The notes: generated by a model from the letters alone, not told the origin. A stretch of 64,000 nucleotides of DNA from Sphingobacterium arenae (GCF_014692505.1 NZ_JACNYK010000001.1:505922-569921), one strand, 5' to 3'. Shown: positions 17,361-26,678, numbered from the stretch's first letter. Program-made: numbers and translations.

Positions 17361-18026
17361 CTATAACAGTTCCCTCAACTTCGTATTCAATTCCTCCCCA
17401 TGCAGATTGCGCGCTACGATGATGCCTTCGGGATCAACGAGAATATTCTGTGGAATCGCACGCACACCATATAGCGTTCCTGCGGCATTCTGCCACGATT
17501 GTAGATCGGAGATATGTTTCCAGGTTAATTTATCTTTCTCAATACCAGCGACCCAATCGTCAAGTTTACGATCAAAAGAAACCCCTAAGATTTCAAAATT
17601 CTTATCCTTAAATTCAGCATATGTCTTGACCAAATTGGGGTTTTCTCTACGACAATCCGGACACCAAGAGGCCCAGAATTCGATTAAGACGTACTGACCA
17701 CGAAGATCAGAAAGCGAGAAAGGTTCACCTTCTGGGGTAAGCTGCGTGATGGCAGGTGCTTTTTTACCCACAGAAGAATTCTCTAAACGCTTAAGATAAT
17801 AGCCGAATTGCTTGCCTTGTGCCGACCGGCGTACAGTTTTATCTAAACCTTTAAATAATTTTCGCAGTTCTTTATAATCGGGATTGTATCCGCCCACTCG
17901 TTGTATAGTTCTCAGTGTTTCGATACTCGAGGGATTGGCTTTGACCTGCGTAATAAGCTCTTCTTTGGTTTGAGCTAAAAGGAGAGCAGGTATCGTGAAC
18001 AAGAATATCGCTATATATTTTTTCAT
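17361..18026 (-). CDS. TlpA-like periplasmic thioredoxin-family protein
   Basis: A 221-residue secreted protein with a signal peptide (cleavage near LLLAQ) and a C-terminal AhpC/TSA-Redoxin domain (about 88-221). The redox site is C122-P-D-C125 in ASWCPDC, and the cis-proline region AIPQN is present. Such proteins reduce disulfides in periplasmic or outer-membrane partners, often for cytochrome c maturation or as stand-alone reductants; no cytochrome gene is nearby. An ATG six bases upstream (18032) is an alternative start. Confidence 0.85.
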   Translation of the reverse strand: MKKYIAIFLFTIPALLLAQTKEELITQVKANPSSIETLRTIQRVGGYNPDYKELRKLFKGLDKTVRRSAQGKQFGYYLKRLENSSVGKKAPAITQLTPEGEPFSLSDLRGQYVLIEFWASWCPDCRRENPNLVKTYAEFKDKNFEILGVSFDRKLDDWVAGIEKDKLTWKHISDLQSWQNAAGTLYGVRAIPQNILVDPEGIIVARNLHGEELNTKLRELL

Positions 18027-18132
18027 GATCATCTTGATTTATTCCTACAAAGATACGTGAAGTTTTTTAGAGCTGCATAACAGAGTTATAAACTTACGTT
18101 CCATATGCTTATCCCTTGGTTATATGTTTATA

Positions 18133-18211
18133 GGGATTTAACAGGGGGTTAATAGGGGTATAGTAGGGGTATAATAGGGTCTTAACCCCTATTAATACCT
18201 TATTATACCCC
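18133..18211. repeat. 11-bp-phased G-tract array with inverted C-tract half
   Basis: G-runs begin at 18133, 18144, 18155, 18166 and 18177, exactly 11 bases apart, mostly as TAGGGGTATA-like units. C-runs on the same strand follow at 18186, 18198 and 18208. GGGGTATAATAGGGT (18166-18180) matches the inverse of 18197-18211 at 14 of 15 positions. The last four G-runs also satisfy the G3+N1-7 quadruplex pattern. It lies between divergent genes, so it is not a terminator; an operator array or DNA structure is likely. Confidence 0.7.
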
Positions 18212-18274
18212 TATAAGATCTACTTTAAGAGATAATCGATATAGAAGGTGTATCAAGCGTTCCCCCGTCCCGGA

Positions 18275-18305
18275 TTTGGCTATAATAAAAATATGAGTAT
18301 ATTTG
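18275..18305 (+). promoter_or_regulatory. Consensus Bacteroidota promoter of the AraC-type gene
   Basis: TTTG at 18275-18278 and TATATTTG at 18298-18305 are separated by exactly 19 bases, a full match to TTTG-N19-TAnnTTTG. Transcription would start near 18311, about 20 bases before the ATG at 18331. Confidence 0.8.
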
Positions 18306-18330
18306 CCTGCATAGAATCAATCTAAATAAA

Positions 18331-19218
18331 ATGGAGAATAGTTGTGCATGGAAGATGACACAATATGCCTTTCAGCATCAATATATTAAAGGAAACGTAC
18401 TGTTTTCTTATGAAACAACGAAAGCTTGTTATATTAACATTCTCTCTTATAATTGTTCGCAAATTATTCATTATACGTTATCCGATAATTCGCGCATTTT
18501 ACCAGAGGGGCATAACGTTATTCACTATCTTGACGCAGATAGCACTATTGAAATACGAAGTGAGGATGAAAGTAATCATCTGTTAGTTGTGTTGATTCCG
18601 CCCGGAAATCTTCATTTTTTTCACGATAAATATCAGCAAGAATCAGCGAGATTTGCAAACGGTTTTATGACGAAAAGCGATGCGCGCTTCCGATTTTTAT
18701 TTGAGCAGCTCCATGGGTTACCAGAAACTGATTTACTCTATCGTATGCGTTCGGAACTGATTATTTTGGAAGTTATATTTCATCAGATACAATTGCTAGG
18801 CGTAGACAGTAAAGATACACAGCAGGTAATTGTCATGAAGGAACATTATGAAAAAATTCGATTAGTCAAAGAGATTATTGACGAAGATCTATCTAAGAAT
18901 CATAGTATTCCAGCGCTCGCGAAACAGGTCGGAACAAATATGCAGTATCTAAAAAAATACTTCAAGCAGTATTTCGGTACAACGGTAATGAATTATGTTG
19001 TCGAGAAAAAAATGGAATATGCAAAGGAGCTCATTCTCACAGGCAATTATTTGGTATCAGATGTTGCACGGATGACGGGTTATAAGCATTCCACGCATTT
19101 CACTACCGCCTTTAAAAGGCATTTTGGTTTTATTCCAAATTCGCTAAAATATGGCTTTCTGATCCAACAAGGAACTGAAATTTTGATAGATTTTGAATAT
19201 GTTTTGGGGTGTTTGTAA
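18331..19218 (+). CDS. AraC family transcriptional regulator
   Basis: A 295-residue regulator. The C-terminal ~100 residues (about 172-275) form the double helix-turn-helix of the family, with IPALAKQVGTNMQYLKKYFKQYFG and VSDVARMTGYKHSTHFTTAFKRHFG. The N-terminal ~165 residues have no sequence I can assign to a ligand-binding family. It has a consensus promoter and a G-tract array upstream that could be its own operator. Divergent target tlpA-like and convergent NagB fusion are the nearest candidates for regulation. Confidence 0.9.
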   Translation: MENSCAWKMTQYAFQHQYIKGNVLFSYETTKACYINILSYNCSQIIHYTLSDNSRILPEGHNVIHYLDADSTIEIRSEDESNHLLVVLIPPGNLHFFHDKYQQESARFANGFMTKSDARFRFLFEQLHGLPETDLLYRMRSELIILEVIFHQIQLLGVDSKDTQQVIVMKEHYEKIRLVKEIIDEDLSKNHSIPALAKQVGTNMQYLKKYFKQYFGTTVMNYVVEKKMEYAKELILTGNYLVSDVARMTGYKHSTHFTTAFKRHFGFIPNSLKYGFLIQQGTEILIDFEYVLGCL

Positions 19219-19229
19219 TTGGTTTTAGG

Positions 19230-19280
19230 TAAGGAGTAATAAGCGTTTAGTGAACGCACACCACCGCCTATTACTCCTTA
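19230..19280. terminator. Terminator between araC-type gene and NagB fusion
   Basis: TAAGGAGTAATA (19230-19241) pairs perfectly over 12 bp with TATTACTCCTTA (19269-19280). A second hairpin, GCGTT/AACGC (19243-19257), is nested in the loop. Position between convergent genes supports bidirectional termination. Confidence 0.75.
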
Positions 19281-19289
19281 TTATAGTAG

Positions 19290-21212
19290 TTATTCAAACT
19301 TCCATCTTACAAAAGCTTCTATTGCTTCGTAATCAGCCAGCCCTAATTTATGATATAGCTCGGCAGTTTCACTGGTACGATCTTCTGCACGCACCCAAAA
19401 TTCGCGGGGGTCATCGCCGGGAAATACAGGGACATCTTTCTGTGATTGGTGTTTGAAAATGGCAAGCCGCTTGCGTTTCACCTCTTGTGGAGAGAGTGGA
19501 ACTGCCATTTCGATTTCGTGAATTGGATATTCGTGCCAAGCTCCACGATACAGCCACAGCCAACAGTCTTTTGTCCATTCATCAGTTTTCGATAAGCGTT
19601 TCAGAGCCTCGAATATGATATCAAAACATACTCTATGTGTTCCATGCGGGTCTGCAAAATCCCCGGCAGCAAATACCTGATGCGGTTTCACCGCCTGGAG
19701 CAACACCATTGTTTGCTGGATATCGTCTTCATAGGAAACCTCTTTGGAAAATTTTCCGCGATCATAGAAAGGTAAGTCCTGAAAATGAATGTTGCTGTCT
19801 GGGAGTCCTACAAAACGTGCGCCTGCGATTGCCTCCCCTTTGCGGATCAAGGCCTTAATTGTACGGATGATTTCTGGATCAACCTGATTTGGCTGTTTTG
19901 TTTTGAAAAACTCTTTCGCCTCCTTATACACGTTGGCCGTAACCCCGTTGTCGTCATCCACAGCGACGGCGAAGTCTTGAACAAATTCTAGATATCGTAA
20001 TACGTCGTCGTCCCAAACAGCCGTATTACCTGAAGTTTGATAAGCCACATGCACATTATGTCCTTGGTCAGCCAAACGGATGAATGTTCCTCCCATAGAA
20101 ATAACATCGTCATCCGGATGAGGTGAGAATAAAATAACGTTTTTGCGTCCTGGCTCCGCTCTTTCTGGTCGGTTCGTATCATCTACGCCGGGTTTTCCTC
20201 CTGGCCAACCAGTAATGGTGTGTTGTAATTCGTTGAATATTCTGATGTTGATGCTATATGCTGGGCCTTTTTCTGTCACCAATTGTGCCATACCATTATT
20301 GTTATAGTCATCATCTGTTAACTTCAAAATGGCTTTATTCAATTTCAATGATAACCACACAACCGCCTTCTTTATGAGGGTATCCGTCCACTTTACTTCA
20401 TGGGCCAGCCAGGGTAAGTAAAATCTGGTCAATTGCGATGCCGCATCCGTATCCAATATAAATTCTACAGAATTGGAAAGCTGAAGGTATGTCGCTGGGA
20501 TGTCTGACGAAATTTCGCCCTCCACCGCTTTTTTGACGATCTCCGCTTTTTTCTCATTCCAAGCCATGAGTACAATCTCTTTCGCTTTGAAGATTGTTCC
20601 TACGCCCATTGTTAGGGCTTTTGTGGGAACGTTCTCCTTACCGCCAAAGTCGCGGGATGCATCACGACGGGTTAAGTCATCTAATACGACCAGACGGGTG
20701 CCCGAGTTCGGTGCTGAGCCAGGTTCATTAAATCCAATATGTCCCGTTCGACCGATACCCAAAAGCTGAATATCAATACCGCCTAAATTCGATATCTTTT
20801 GTTCATAAGCTTCGCAATAGGTGTGAATCGCTTCTTCAGGCAATGTGCCGTCGGGGATATTGATATTCTCTTTAGGAACATCAATATGATCGAACAAATT
20901 TTTGTTCATAAAGGTCACATAACTTTGGGGAGCATCAGGTTTCATAGGGTAATACTCGTCCAAATTGAATGTGATCACGTTTTTGAAACTTAGTCCCTCT
21001 TCTGTATGAAGACGAACCAATTCTTTATAGACTTTAACAGGGGTAGCGCCGGTGGCTAGACCGAGAACGGCCATTTCGCCCTTTTCCTGTTTTTGTTTGA
21101 TGATGTTAGCTATACGATTAGCAACATCCACAGAGGCCTCTTCTTGATTAGCATATACCTTCACCGGTACACGTTCAAAACGAGTCTCCTCCAATAAGTT
21201 TAATCTTGCCAT
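19290..21212 (-). CDS. nagB: Glucosamine-6-phosphate deaminase fused to PIG-L/LmbE deacetylase domain
   Basis: The 640-residue protein joins an N-terminal NagB/SugarP isomerase domain (about 1-300) to a PIG-L domain (about 360-610) with zinc motif HPDDD (365-369). NagB converts glucosamine-6-phosphate to fructose-6-phosphate and ammonia; PIG-L domains remove N-acetyl groups. Conserved NagB residues D85, H158 and E163 are present, but the position equivalent to E. coli Asp141 is Thr156 (GRTGHIGFNE). The fusion is recurrent in Bacteroidota. I start at the ATG at 21212 because the preceding 14 residues of the open frame are not family-like. Confidence 0.85.
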   Translation of the reverse strand: MARLNLLEETRFERVPVKVYANQEEASVDVANRIANIIKQKQEKGEMAVLGLATGATPVKVYKELVRLHTEEGLSFKNVITFNLDEYYPMKPDAPQSYVTFMNKNLFDHIDVPKENINIPDGTLPEEAIHTYCEAYEQKISNLGGIDIQLLGIGRTGHIGFNEPGSAPNSGTRLVVLDDLTRRDASRDFGGKENVPTKALTMGVGTIFKAKEIVLMAWNEKKAEIVKKAVEGEISSDIPATYLQLSNSVEFILDTDAASQLTRFYLPWLAHEVKWTDTLIKKAVVWLSLKLNKAILKLTDDDYNNNGMAQLVTEKGPAYSINIRIFNELQHTITGWPGGKPGVDDTNRPERAEPGRKNVILFSPHPDDDVISMGGTFIRLADQGHNVHVAYQTSGNTAVWDDDVLRYLEFVQDFAVAVDDDNGVTANVYKEAKEFFKTKQPNQVDPEIIRTIKALIRKGEAIAGARFVGLPDSNIHFQDLPFYDRGKFSKEVSYEDDIQQTMVLLQAVKPHQVFAAGDFADPHGTHRVCFDIIFEALKRLSKTDEWTKDCWLWLYRGAWHEYPIHEIEMAVPLSPQEVKRKRLAIFKHQSQKDVPVFPGDDPREFWVRAEDRTSETAELYHKLGLADYEAIEAFVRWKFE

Positions 21213-21251
21213 TGAATAAGGAATAATTATATTGTTTACAACCTGAACTAA

Positions 21252-21259
21252 CAAATTTA
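21252..21259 (-). promoter_or_regulatory. -7 element upstream of the NagB fusion gene
   Basis: Minus strand TAAATTTG fully matches TAnnTTTG, 39 bases before the ATG; a TTCG lies 20 bases upstream of it as a weak -33. Confidence 0.5.
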
Positions 21260-21381
21260 AAAATAAAACCCATCTGAATCGAAGAAACTAGGCGAAATCG
21301 TGCAAAAAAAAGCATAAATAGGGATCGCAATCGGTTGTTCAAACGTAACGTCATGAACAAAATTAATTAGCATACCCATCC

Positions 21382-21413
21382 ATTTTCCGAATTTGAATGT
21401 TTATTTTCCGAAT
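21382..21413 (+). repeat. Direct repeat upstream of the TonB-receptor promoter
   Basis: ATTTTCCGAAT occurs at 21382-21392 and 21403-21413, 21 bases apart (two helical turns), just upstream of the expected -33 region. It could be an activator site. Confidence 0.55.
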
Positions 21414-21427
21414 CCGTCATTTTATTA

Positions 21428-21475
21428 TTTAGAATAAATCTATATTTGCAGCGAATTATTTAGACCAGTTCTAAA
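21428..21475 (+). promoter_or_regulatory. Two TTTAGA-N5-TCTAAA operator-like sites over the TonB-receptor promoter
   Basis: Site 2 (21459-21475) has perfect half-sites TTTAGA and TCTAAA and ends at the base before the ATG. Site 1 (21428-21444) reads TTTAGA-N5-TCTATA and overlaps the -7 element TATATTTG (21441-21448). The centres are 31 bases apart. The layout is that of a repressor that blocks both initiation and early elongation; an iron-dependent DtxR- or Fur-type regulator is an inference from the downstream genes. Confidence 0.65.
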
Positions 21476-23941
21476 ATGAAATTAGAGGGATTTATACGTT
21501 ATATAGTAAGCTGTTTATTAATCTTGTCTTCCATTGTCGCATTTGGACAACAAAGTATCGTAAAAGGAAGAGTCCATATAGAATCTGGAGAGTCAGTTAG
21601 CCATGCTACGATAACGGTGAAAGGTACTTCTATCAGTAGTATGTCTGATAAGAATGGATATTATTCCTTACCCAATGTGCCTTATGGTAATCAGGAAATA
21701 CAAGTGACGGCTATTGAGATTCAACCTAAAACTGTTCGGTTAAAAATAGATAAACCCACGCATGATTTTTCTATATCTGTATCATCTACCGGTGATATCG
21801 CGATAGAAGGTGTAGAAGTAAGTCGGATGACGGAGAAAAAAGATATGGAGACAAGTGGTTTTGCTGTAGCGGTTATCGAAACAAAAGAAGCATCTCTTAG
21901 AAACCTGACCACAAATGAACTGTTAGATCGCGCTGTTGGTGTGCGTGTTCGGCAGAATGGAGGGGAGGGTTCGCCCATCGAATATAATTTGAATGGTATG
22001 TCAGGCAGTACCATTGGCTTGTTTCTGGATGGTATCGAGATATCGACGTACGGCTCTTCCTTTAACCTCAATAACATTCCGCCCGCGATGATTGAGCGCA
22101 TTGAAGTTTATAAGGGGGTACTTCCTTCGCATTTATCTGGTAATTATATCGGTGGTGCGATTAATGTCGTCATGAAAAAGGATGCGTCTGCCAATAATAT
22201 CACTGCGTCGGTTTCCTATGGGTCGTTTAATACGTATCGCGCGGATATAGGTGGACTGTATCGTAACCAAAAAAATGGGCTTACGTTTCGTGCTTCTGGT
22301 TTTTATAGTCACTCGGACAATGATTATGAGATGTGGGGCAAGTTTTCGAAATACACGCTCCCTAACGGTCGGGTGAGCAGGTACTATCGTACGAAACGGC
22401 CAAATGATGAATTTAGAACGATCGGGGGACGATTTGAACTCGGCTTTACGGATGTTCGTTGGGCAGATCAATTCTTTGTAGGTTATAATGTATCTGATTC
22501 TTATAAGGAAATACCACATGGTATTACCATGACTAAGCCCTATTTCGGACGATTTAACGACTATCAGGCGCACGTATTCAGCTTAAACTACCATAAAAAC
22601 AATCTATTGCTGAATGGCCTGTCGCTCCAAGTGAATGCGGTGCATAGTATGCGTAATACGTATCTGCAAGATACCGTTAGCCGAAAGTACAACTGGGATG
22701 GAACACCTTTAATGGCTCCACCCAATAGCAGCGGCGAGGTGAAGCCTTATCCTTACGAACCGGGAATGGGGCAACAGGGCGAGGCGGTGATGACTGATAT
22801 AGACCGTAAGATTACCAACATCCGCTCTAATTTAGCTTACATGGTATATCCGGGACACCGTCTGTCTGTCAATCATAAATTTGAAAGTACATCAAGAGAC
22901 GATCAGGATCTATTGCACGTCGAACGGAGCCGTTGGATTACAAACAGTGATTTGACGACTAATATTTTTTCGGCGAATTATGAAACTGAATTGCTTGATG
23001 GGAAGTTACGAACCAACCTCTTCGGGAAGTACATGCGCTACCACAGCATACAGCATATCCCTGTTGAAGATGTTAATGGAACGATGCGGTATGACCGGCG
23101 TAAATCGACAAATGATAACAAAGGTTTCGGTGGAACTTTGTCCTACCAGGCAATAAAGGATGGTTTTGTGATTATATCGGCGGAGAAAGCTTACATTATG
23201 CCTACAGAACGACATATATATGGAGAACCCGAGATGAATTTATTGCCTAATCCGGGGATCTTGCCGGAAATGGCCATTAACTATAATTTGGGTGCGCGAT
23301 ACGGATTGGTCGATTTTGGTAAGCATAAACTGGCACTGTACGGGAATTTTTTCTGGCGAAATGGCTACGATAAAATCATTTTACAGACCCGTGTTGATCC
23401 GGTGTTAGAGGGAAGAGAGAATCAGGTCGAAGATATACAAGTGACGCAGTTCGTTAACTTGGCAAAAACGCAATCGATGGGATTTGAAGGAGAAGTCAAT
23501 TATATCTATGACAATAAGCTGAATGCAATGCTTAATTTCTCCAAGTTCAACTCCTTGTTTAAGGTGGAGCAGGACGAACGTGGCAAGCCGCATAGCCTAT
23601 ATGGCTTGCAGGTGCCGAATGAACCGTTTTTTACGGTCAATGGAAATGTACAATATCGTCTAAGAAATTTATTTCAACGTCATTCTGCGATGAATCTATA
23701 TTATAACATGGGCTATGTGGCACCCTTCAGTACGATTTGGGTGGAGTCGGAATGGTTTACGACCCCGACACAGTTTGCGCATGATCTGGGAGTTAGTTAT
23801 CGTTTTCCTAGCGGAAAGCTGGTCGCCAGCCTAGACGCGAAAAATATTTTTAATGCAGAGGTGTATGACAACTTTGGTGTGCAAAAGCCTGGGCGGGCAT
23901 TCTATGTAAAATTAAACTATACAATAAACAATTTTAAATAA
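21476..23941 (+). CDS. TonB-dependent outer-membrane receptor (iron/siderophore or heme type)
   Basis: An 821-residue receptor: signal peptide ending near AFGQ, an N-terminal CarboxypepD_reg-like domain (about 28-110), a plug domain (about 120-235, with NELLDRAVGVRVRQNGG and GGAINVVMKK) and a 22-strand barrel ending in Phe-Lys. It imports a ligand using TonB energy. Length and the lack of a SusD partner argue for a metal-chelate receptor rather than a glycan SusC. It heads a locus with a DUF4374 lipoprotein and a PepSY membrane protein and has two putative operators. Confidence 0.88.
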   Translation: MKLEGFIRYIVSCLLILSSIVAFGQQSIVKGRVHIESGESVSHATITVKGTSISSMSDKNGYYSLPNVPYGNQEIQVTAIEIQPKTVRLKIDKPTHDFSISVSSTGDIAIEGVEVSRMTEKKDMETSGFAVAVIETKEASLRNLTTNELLDRAVGVRVRQNGGEGSPIEYNLNGMSGSTIGLFLDGIEISTYGSSFNLNNIPPAMIERIEVYKGVLPSHLSGNYIGGAINVVMKKDASANNITASVSYGSFNTYRADIGGLYRNQKNGLTFRASGFYSHSDNDYEMWGKFSKYTLPNGRVSRYYRTKRPNDEFRTIGGRFELGFTDVRWADQFFVGYNVSDSYKEIPHGITMTKPYFGRFNDYQAHVFSLNYHKNNLLLNGLSLQVNAVHSMRNTYLQDTVSRKYNWDGTPLMAPPNSSGEVKPYPYEPGMGQQGEAVMTDIDRKITNIRSNLAYMVYPGHRLSVNHKFESTSRDDQDLLHVERSRWITNSDLTTNIFSANYETELLDGKLRTNLFGKYMRYHSIQHIPVEDVNGTMRYDRRKSTNDNKGFGGTLSYQAIKDGFVIISAEKAYIMPTERHIYGEPEMNLLPNPGILPEMAINYNLGARYGLVDFGKHKLALYGNFFWRNGYDKIILQTRVDPVLEGRENQVEDIQVTQFVNLAKTQSMGFEGEVNYIYDNKLNAMLNFSKFNSLFKVEQDERGKPHSLYGLQVPNEPFFTVNGNVQYRLRNLFQRHSAMNLYYNMGYVAPFSTIWVESEWFTTPTQFAHDLGVSYRFPSGKLVASLDAKNIFNAEVYDNFGVQKPGRAFYVKLNYTINNFK

Positions 23942-23948
23942 CGATAAT

Positions 23949-25337
23949 ATGAAAATACAATTTTTAAAGAACATAGCTTTAGGATCGGTATTAGCGATTG
24001 CGCTGGTGGGCTGCGAAAAGAATGATGGTCCAGACGATAATACTCAGGAAGTTTCCGGTCCGGATGTCTGGGATAGAGAATTCGTTACAATAACAGAAGC
24101 TTTTCCGGATGCGGAAGGCACCGCCGGAAATGGTGGAACAATGGCTTATGCGTTAACGCTAGAAGAGGCTGCTGACCCAAACTTTGAGGTTGACGTCTAT
24201 ACAGTAGGTTATCCTTTGCGCTCACAACGTACGGCACGTGTGCAGGGGTCCGCGAATGGAAACTTTTTGTATAATATTCAATATACCGGAAATGATGGCG
24301 GAATTTTTAACAAATACCGTGTTCGAGGCGGAGATACTTTTGAAGATACTTTTGAGGAAGTGAATACAGAGCCTATTTTAGGGTCTTCTCCTCGTTGGGT
24401 ACTCGCCGCTCCCGGTATCGGTATTGGGGTCTATGCATCGGCGGAGGTGGAAGCATCTGCTGAGGGTGCAGGCGCTGATTTTATCGACGTGAAAAGTACG
24501 GCGAAAATCGCCGTTCTAGATTTGGATAACCCGGAAATTATTCGCCAAACGGAGTTCATTATTCCTTTTACCGACGAGCAGACAAAAACGGGCTACCAGA
24601 TCGGACGTATTGATGTGCCTGTATTGAATGCTGCGAAGACGAAAGTGTTTATCGGCTGTAATTTGACCCGCTCGGATGTGACCAAGAAGTCGACCGTAAA
24701 CAGTAGAGGTTCGCAGTCATGGCCAGCAGCAACAAGGGAAGTAGGCACGGCAACTTTGGTTGTAGACTATCCGTCGTTGACCAATCCGAAGTTGATTTAT
24801 TCGGCGCAAGCGGATGTGAACAACCATTCTTATAGGACGATGACGCAATATGTGGGCGATGATGACCATGTATATCAGGCGGCGGCTTCACACGGAAGTG
24901 GATACAAAATTTTACGTATCAGTAGCGAAACGAATACTTACGATGATGGTTATGTGTTTGACCTTAGAACGGCTTTGGGCGTGAATGATGCCAACATCTC
25001 CGCATGGCGTTATGTAAATGATGGCGTAGGGGTCGTGTTGTACACCAGAGAAAATACAGATGGTGGCTATATTGCGCTTATTGATTTAACTGCAGGAACC
25101 GGGAAAACATTGAATACAGATAATCAATCTGATGTTGGATTTTCGGGCAACGACGATATAGACGGTACTTTCGCCCAATTTCAGAATATCGGTGTTGCAG
25201 GCGATTATGTATACGTTCCGATGACACCAAATGGTGTGGATGGGAATCTTTATTTGATTAATTGGAAAGAAGGAAGTATTACCAAAGGAGCAAGGCTTAA
25301 AAATCAATCAGGAAGTTATTATATCGGCGCGTACTAA
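23949..25337 (+). CDS. DUF4374 family lipoprotein
   Basis: A 462-residue lipoprotein: lipobox LVGC with C22, followed by an acid-rich EKNDGPDD stretch of the kind that directs Bacteroidota lipoproteins to the surface. The body is beta-rich, probably a propeller, and matches what I know of DUF4374. Such genes commonly sit beside TonB receptors and PepSY proteins. Seven bases separate it from the receptor gene. A role as a surface binding partner of the receptor is inferred. A hairpin terminator follows. Confidence 0.8.
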   Translation: MKIQFLKNIALGSVLAIALVGCEKNDGPDDNTQEVSGPDVWDREFVTITEAFPDAEGTAGNGGTMAYALTLEEAADPNFEVDVYTVGYPLRSQRTARVQGSANGNFLYNIQYTGNDGGIFNKYRVRGGDTFEDTFEEVNTEPILGSSPRWVLAAPGIGIGVYASAEVEASAEGAGADFIDVKSTAKIAVLDLDNPEIIRQTEFIIPFTDEQTKTGYQIGRIDVPVLNAAKTKVFIGCNLTRSDVTKKSTVNSRGSQSWPAATREVGTATLVVDYPSLTNPKLIYSAQADVNNHSYRTMTQYVGDDDHVYQAAASHGSGYKILRISSETNTYDDGYVFDLRTALGVNDANISAWRYVNDGVGVVLYTRENTDGGYIALIDLTAGTGKTLNTDNQSDVGFSGNDDIDGTFAQFQNIGVAGDYVYVPMTPNGVDGNLYLINWKEGSITKGARLKNQSGSYYIGAY

Positions 25338-25370
25338 TGCTGATATAAAAGTAAATTTCTGATAAAAATT

Positions 25371-25409
25371 AGGAGAAGTAGAGACTGCTTCTCCTGTTTT
25401 TGTTCTTTT
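25371..25409 (+). terminator. Terminator/attenuator after the DUF4374 gene
   Basis: AGGAGAAGTAG (25371-25381) pairs with CTGCTTCTCCT (25385-25395) over 11 bp with one wobble, a three-base loop, and a T-rich tail at 25396-25409. It lies 28 bases before the PepSY ATG, so it may reduce rather than stop transcription of that gene. Confidence 0.8.
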
Positions 25410-25436
25410 ATAGATAGCAAAGGGAAAGTGAACACA

Positions 25437-26678
25437 ATGAGTAAAAAAGCAAAGAGCGATTCAATCTGGTCGAAAGTCAGAAAGTTTTTCAACGATATCC
25501 ACCTGTGGGGAGGCTTGATATCGGGTATTGTCGTTTTTGTGGTGTGTCTGACAGGAACGATTTATGTATACAATACGGAACTTCGGGAAGCTGCATTATC
25601 GGAGTATTATAACGTCGAAGAGGTACAAGAAAAGTTATCTCTCGATTCCTTATTGACGTTGGCGAAACCCGCTATCAAAGGAAAAATAACCGGTGTTAGC
25701 GTGCCTTTCAACGAAGGGAGGACGGCTGCTGTTTTGTATAACAAACCATCGAAGGAAGAAAGTGGGGGTGGGAGAGGTCGTCGCCGATCCAATCAAATGA
25801 TGGTCAACCCTTATACAGGAGATGTGCTTGGCGACCCGTCCAATGTGAAGACGAAAACAGCAGAGTTTATGGGAAAAATGTTTGGTTTGCACCGCTGGTT
25901 ATTGTTAAATGAGATTGAAGACCCTATTATCGAGGGTATAGAAAACCGCAAATTGGGTTCTTGGATTACCGGTACAGCGACGTTGTTGTTTTTATTGGGT
26001 GTGCTAACCGGATTAATCATCTGGTTTCCGAAAAAAATGAGAGCATGGAAGAATGGTTTTAAAATCCGTTGGACGGCTAATTGGAAACGGGTAAACCATG
26101 ATTTGCACAATACGTTAGGATTATATACTTGGCTCATACTGTTTCTTATGGCGATAACAGGGCCTTTTTGGTCGTTCGAATGGTATAGAGAGGGCTGGCA
26201 GAAGACATGGGGAACATATCAGAACCCGAATACCCCTAAGGAAGAAAAATTGAAGCCTATATCGACGATTATAAACGGGAAGAGTGCTATGACCGTAGAA
26301 GAAACTATTTTGACGGTGAATAACGTGTTGCCTTATGATGGCGATATCACGATTAATTTTGCCTCAGACAGTATCGGAACCGTTGGTATCATAAAGAATA
26401 AAGTAGGTTTCTTTGCGCCTTCAGCAAGTGACAGGCTAACGCTAGATCAATATAGCGGTGAAGTCTTAGAGAAAGATATCTTCCGGGAAAAATCCTTTCG
26501 AAACCGTATCGGTAGCTCCATTAAAGCACTACATATAGGAGATGTATATGGACCGTTTACTAAGCTCCTATATTTTATTGGCTGTTTGGTAGCAACATCA
26601 CTTCCGATAACCGGCGTACTTATATGGATAAATAAAATGAAGAAAAAGAACGGCAAGAAAGGCAAAGCCCGGCTTTAA
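25437..26678 (+). CDS. PepSY-associated transmembrane protein (putative ferric-chelate reductase type)
   Basis: A 413-residue inner-membrane protein with the PepSY_TM arrangement: first helix at about 23-43 after the HLWGGLISG segment, a large periplasmic part, paired helices near 180-200 and 235-255, and a last helix near 375-400 ahead of a Lys-rich tail. Several membrane histidines (HLWGG, LHRWLL, HDLHNTLG) could bind heme. Family members are cotranscribed with siderophore receptors and are thought to reduce or release iron. I start at the ATG at 25437 rather than the GTG at 25428. Confidence 0.83.
   Translation: MSKKAKSDSIWSKVRKFFNDIHLWGGLISGIVVFVVCLTGTIYVYNTELREAALSEYYNVEEVQEKLSLDSLLTLAKPAIKGKITGVSVPFNEGRTAAVLYNKPSKEESGGGRGRRRSNQMMVNPYTGDVLGDPSNVKTKTAEFMGKMFGLHRWLLLNEIEDPIIEGIENRKLGSWITGTATLLFLLGVLTGLIIWFPKKMRAWKNGFKIRWTANWKRVNHDLHNTLGLYTWLILFLMAITGPFWSFEWYREGWQKTWGTYQNPNTPKEEKLKPISTIINGKSAMTVEETILTVNNVLPYDGDITINFASDSIGTVGIIKNKVGFFAPSASDRLTLDQYSGEVLEKDIFREKSFRNRIGSSIKALHIGDVYGPFTKLLYFIGCLVATSLPITGVLIWINKMKKKNGKKGKARL

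Larger units (their letters stand above)
18027..18330. other. 304-bp divergent spacer with phased G/C-tract array and AraC promoter
   Basis: The left third looks plain and AT-rich. The centre (18133-18211) holds a regular array of G-tracts then C-tracts, and the right end a consensus promoter for the AraC gene; both are listed separately. No coding frame of note is seen. Confidence 0.7.
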
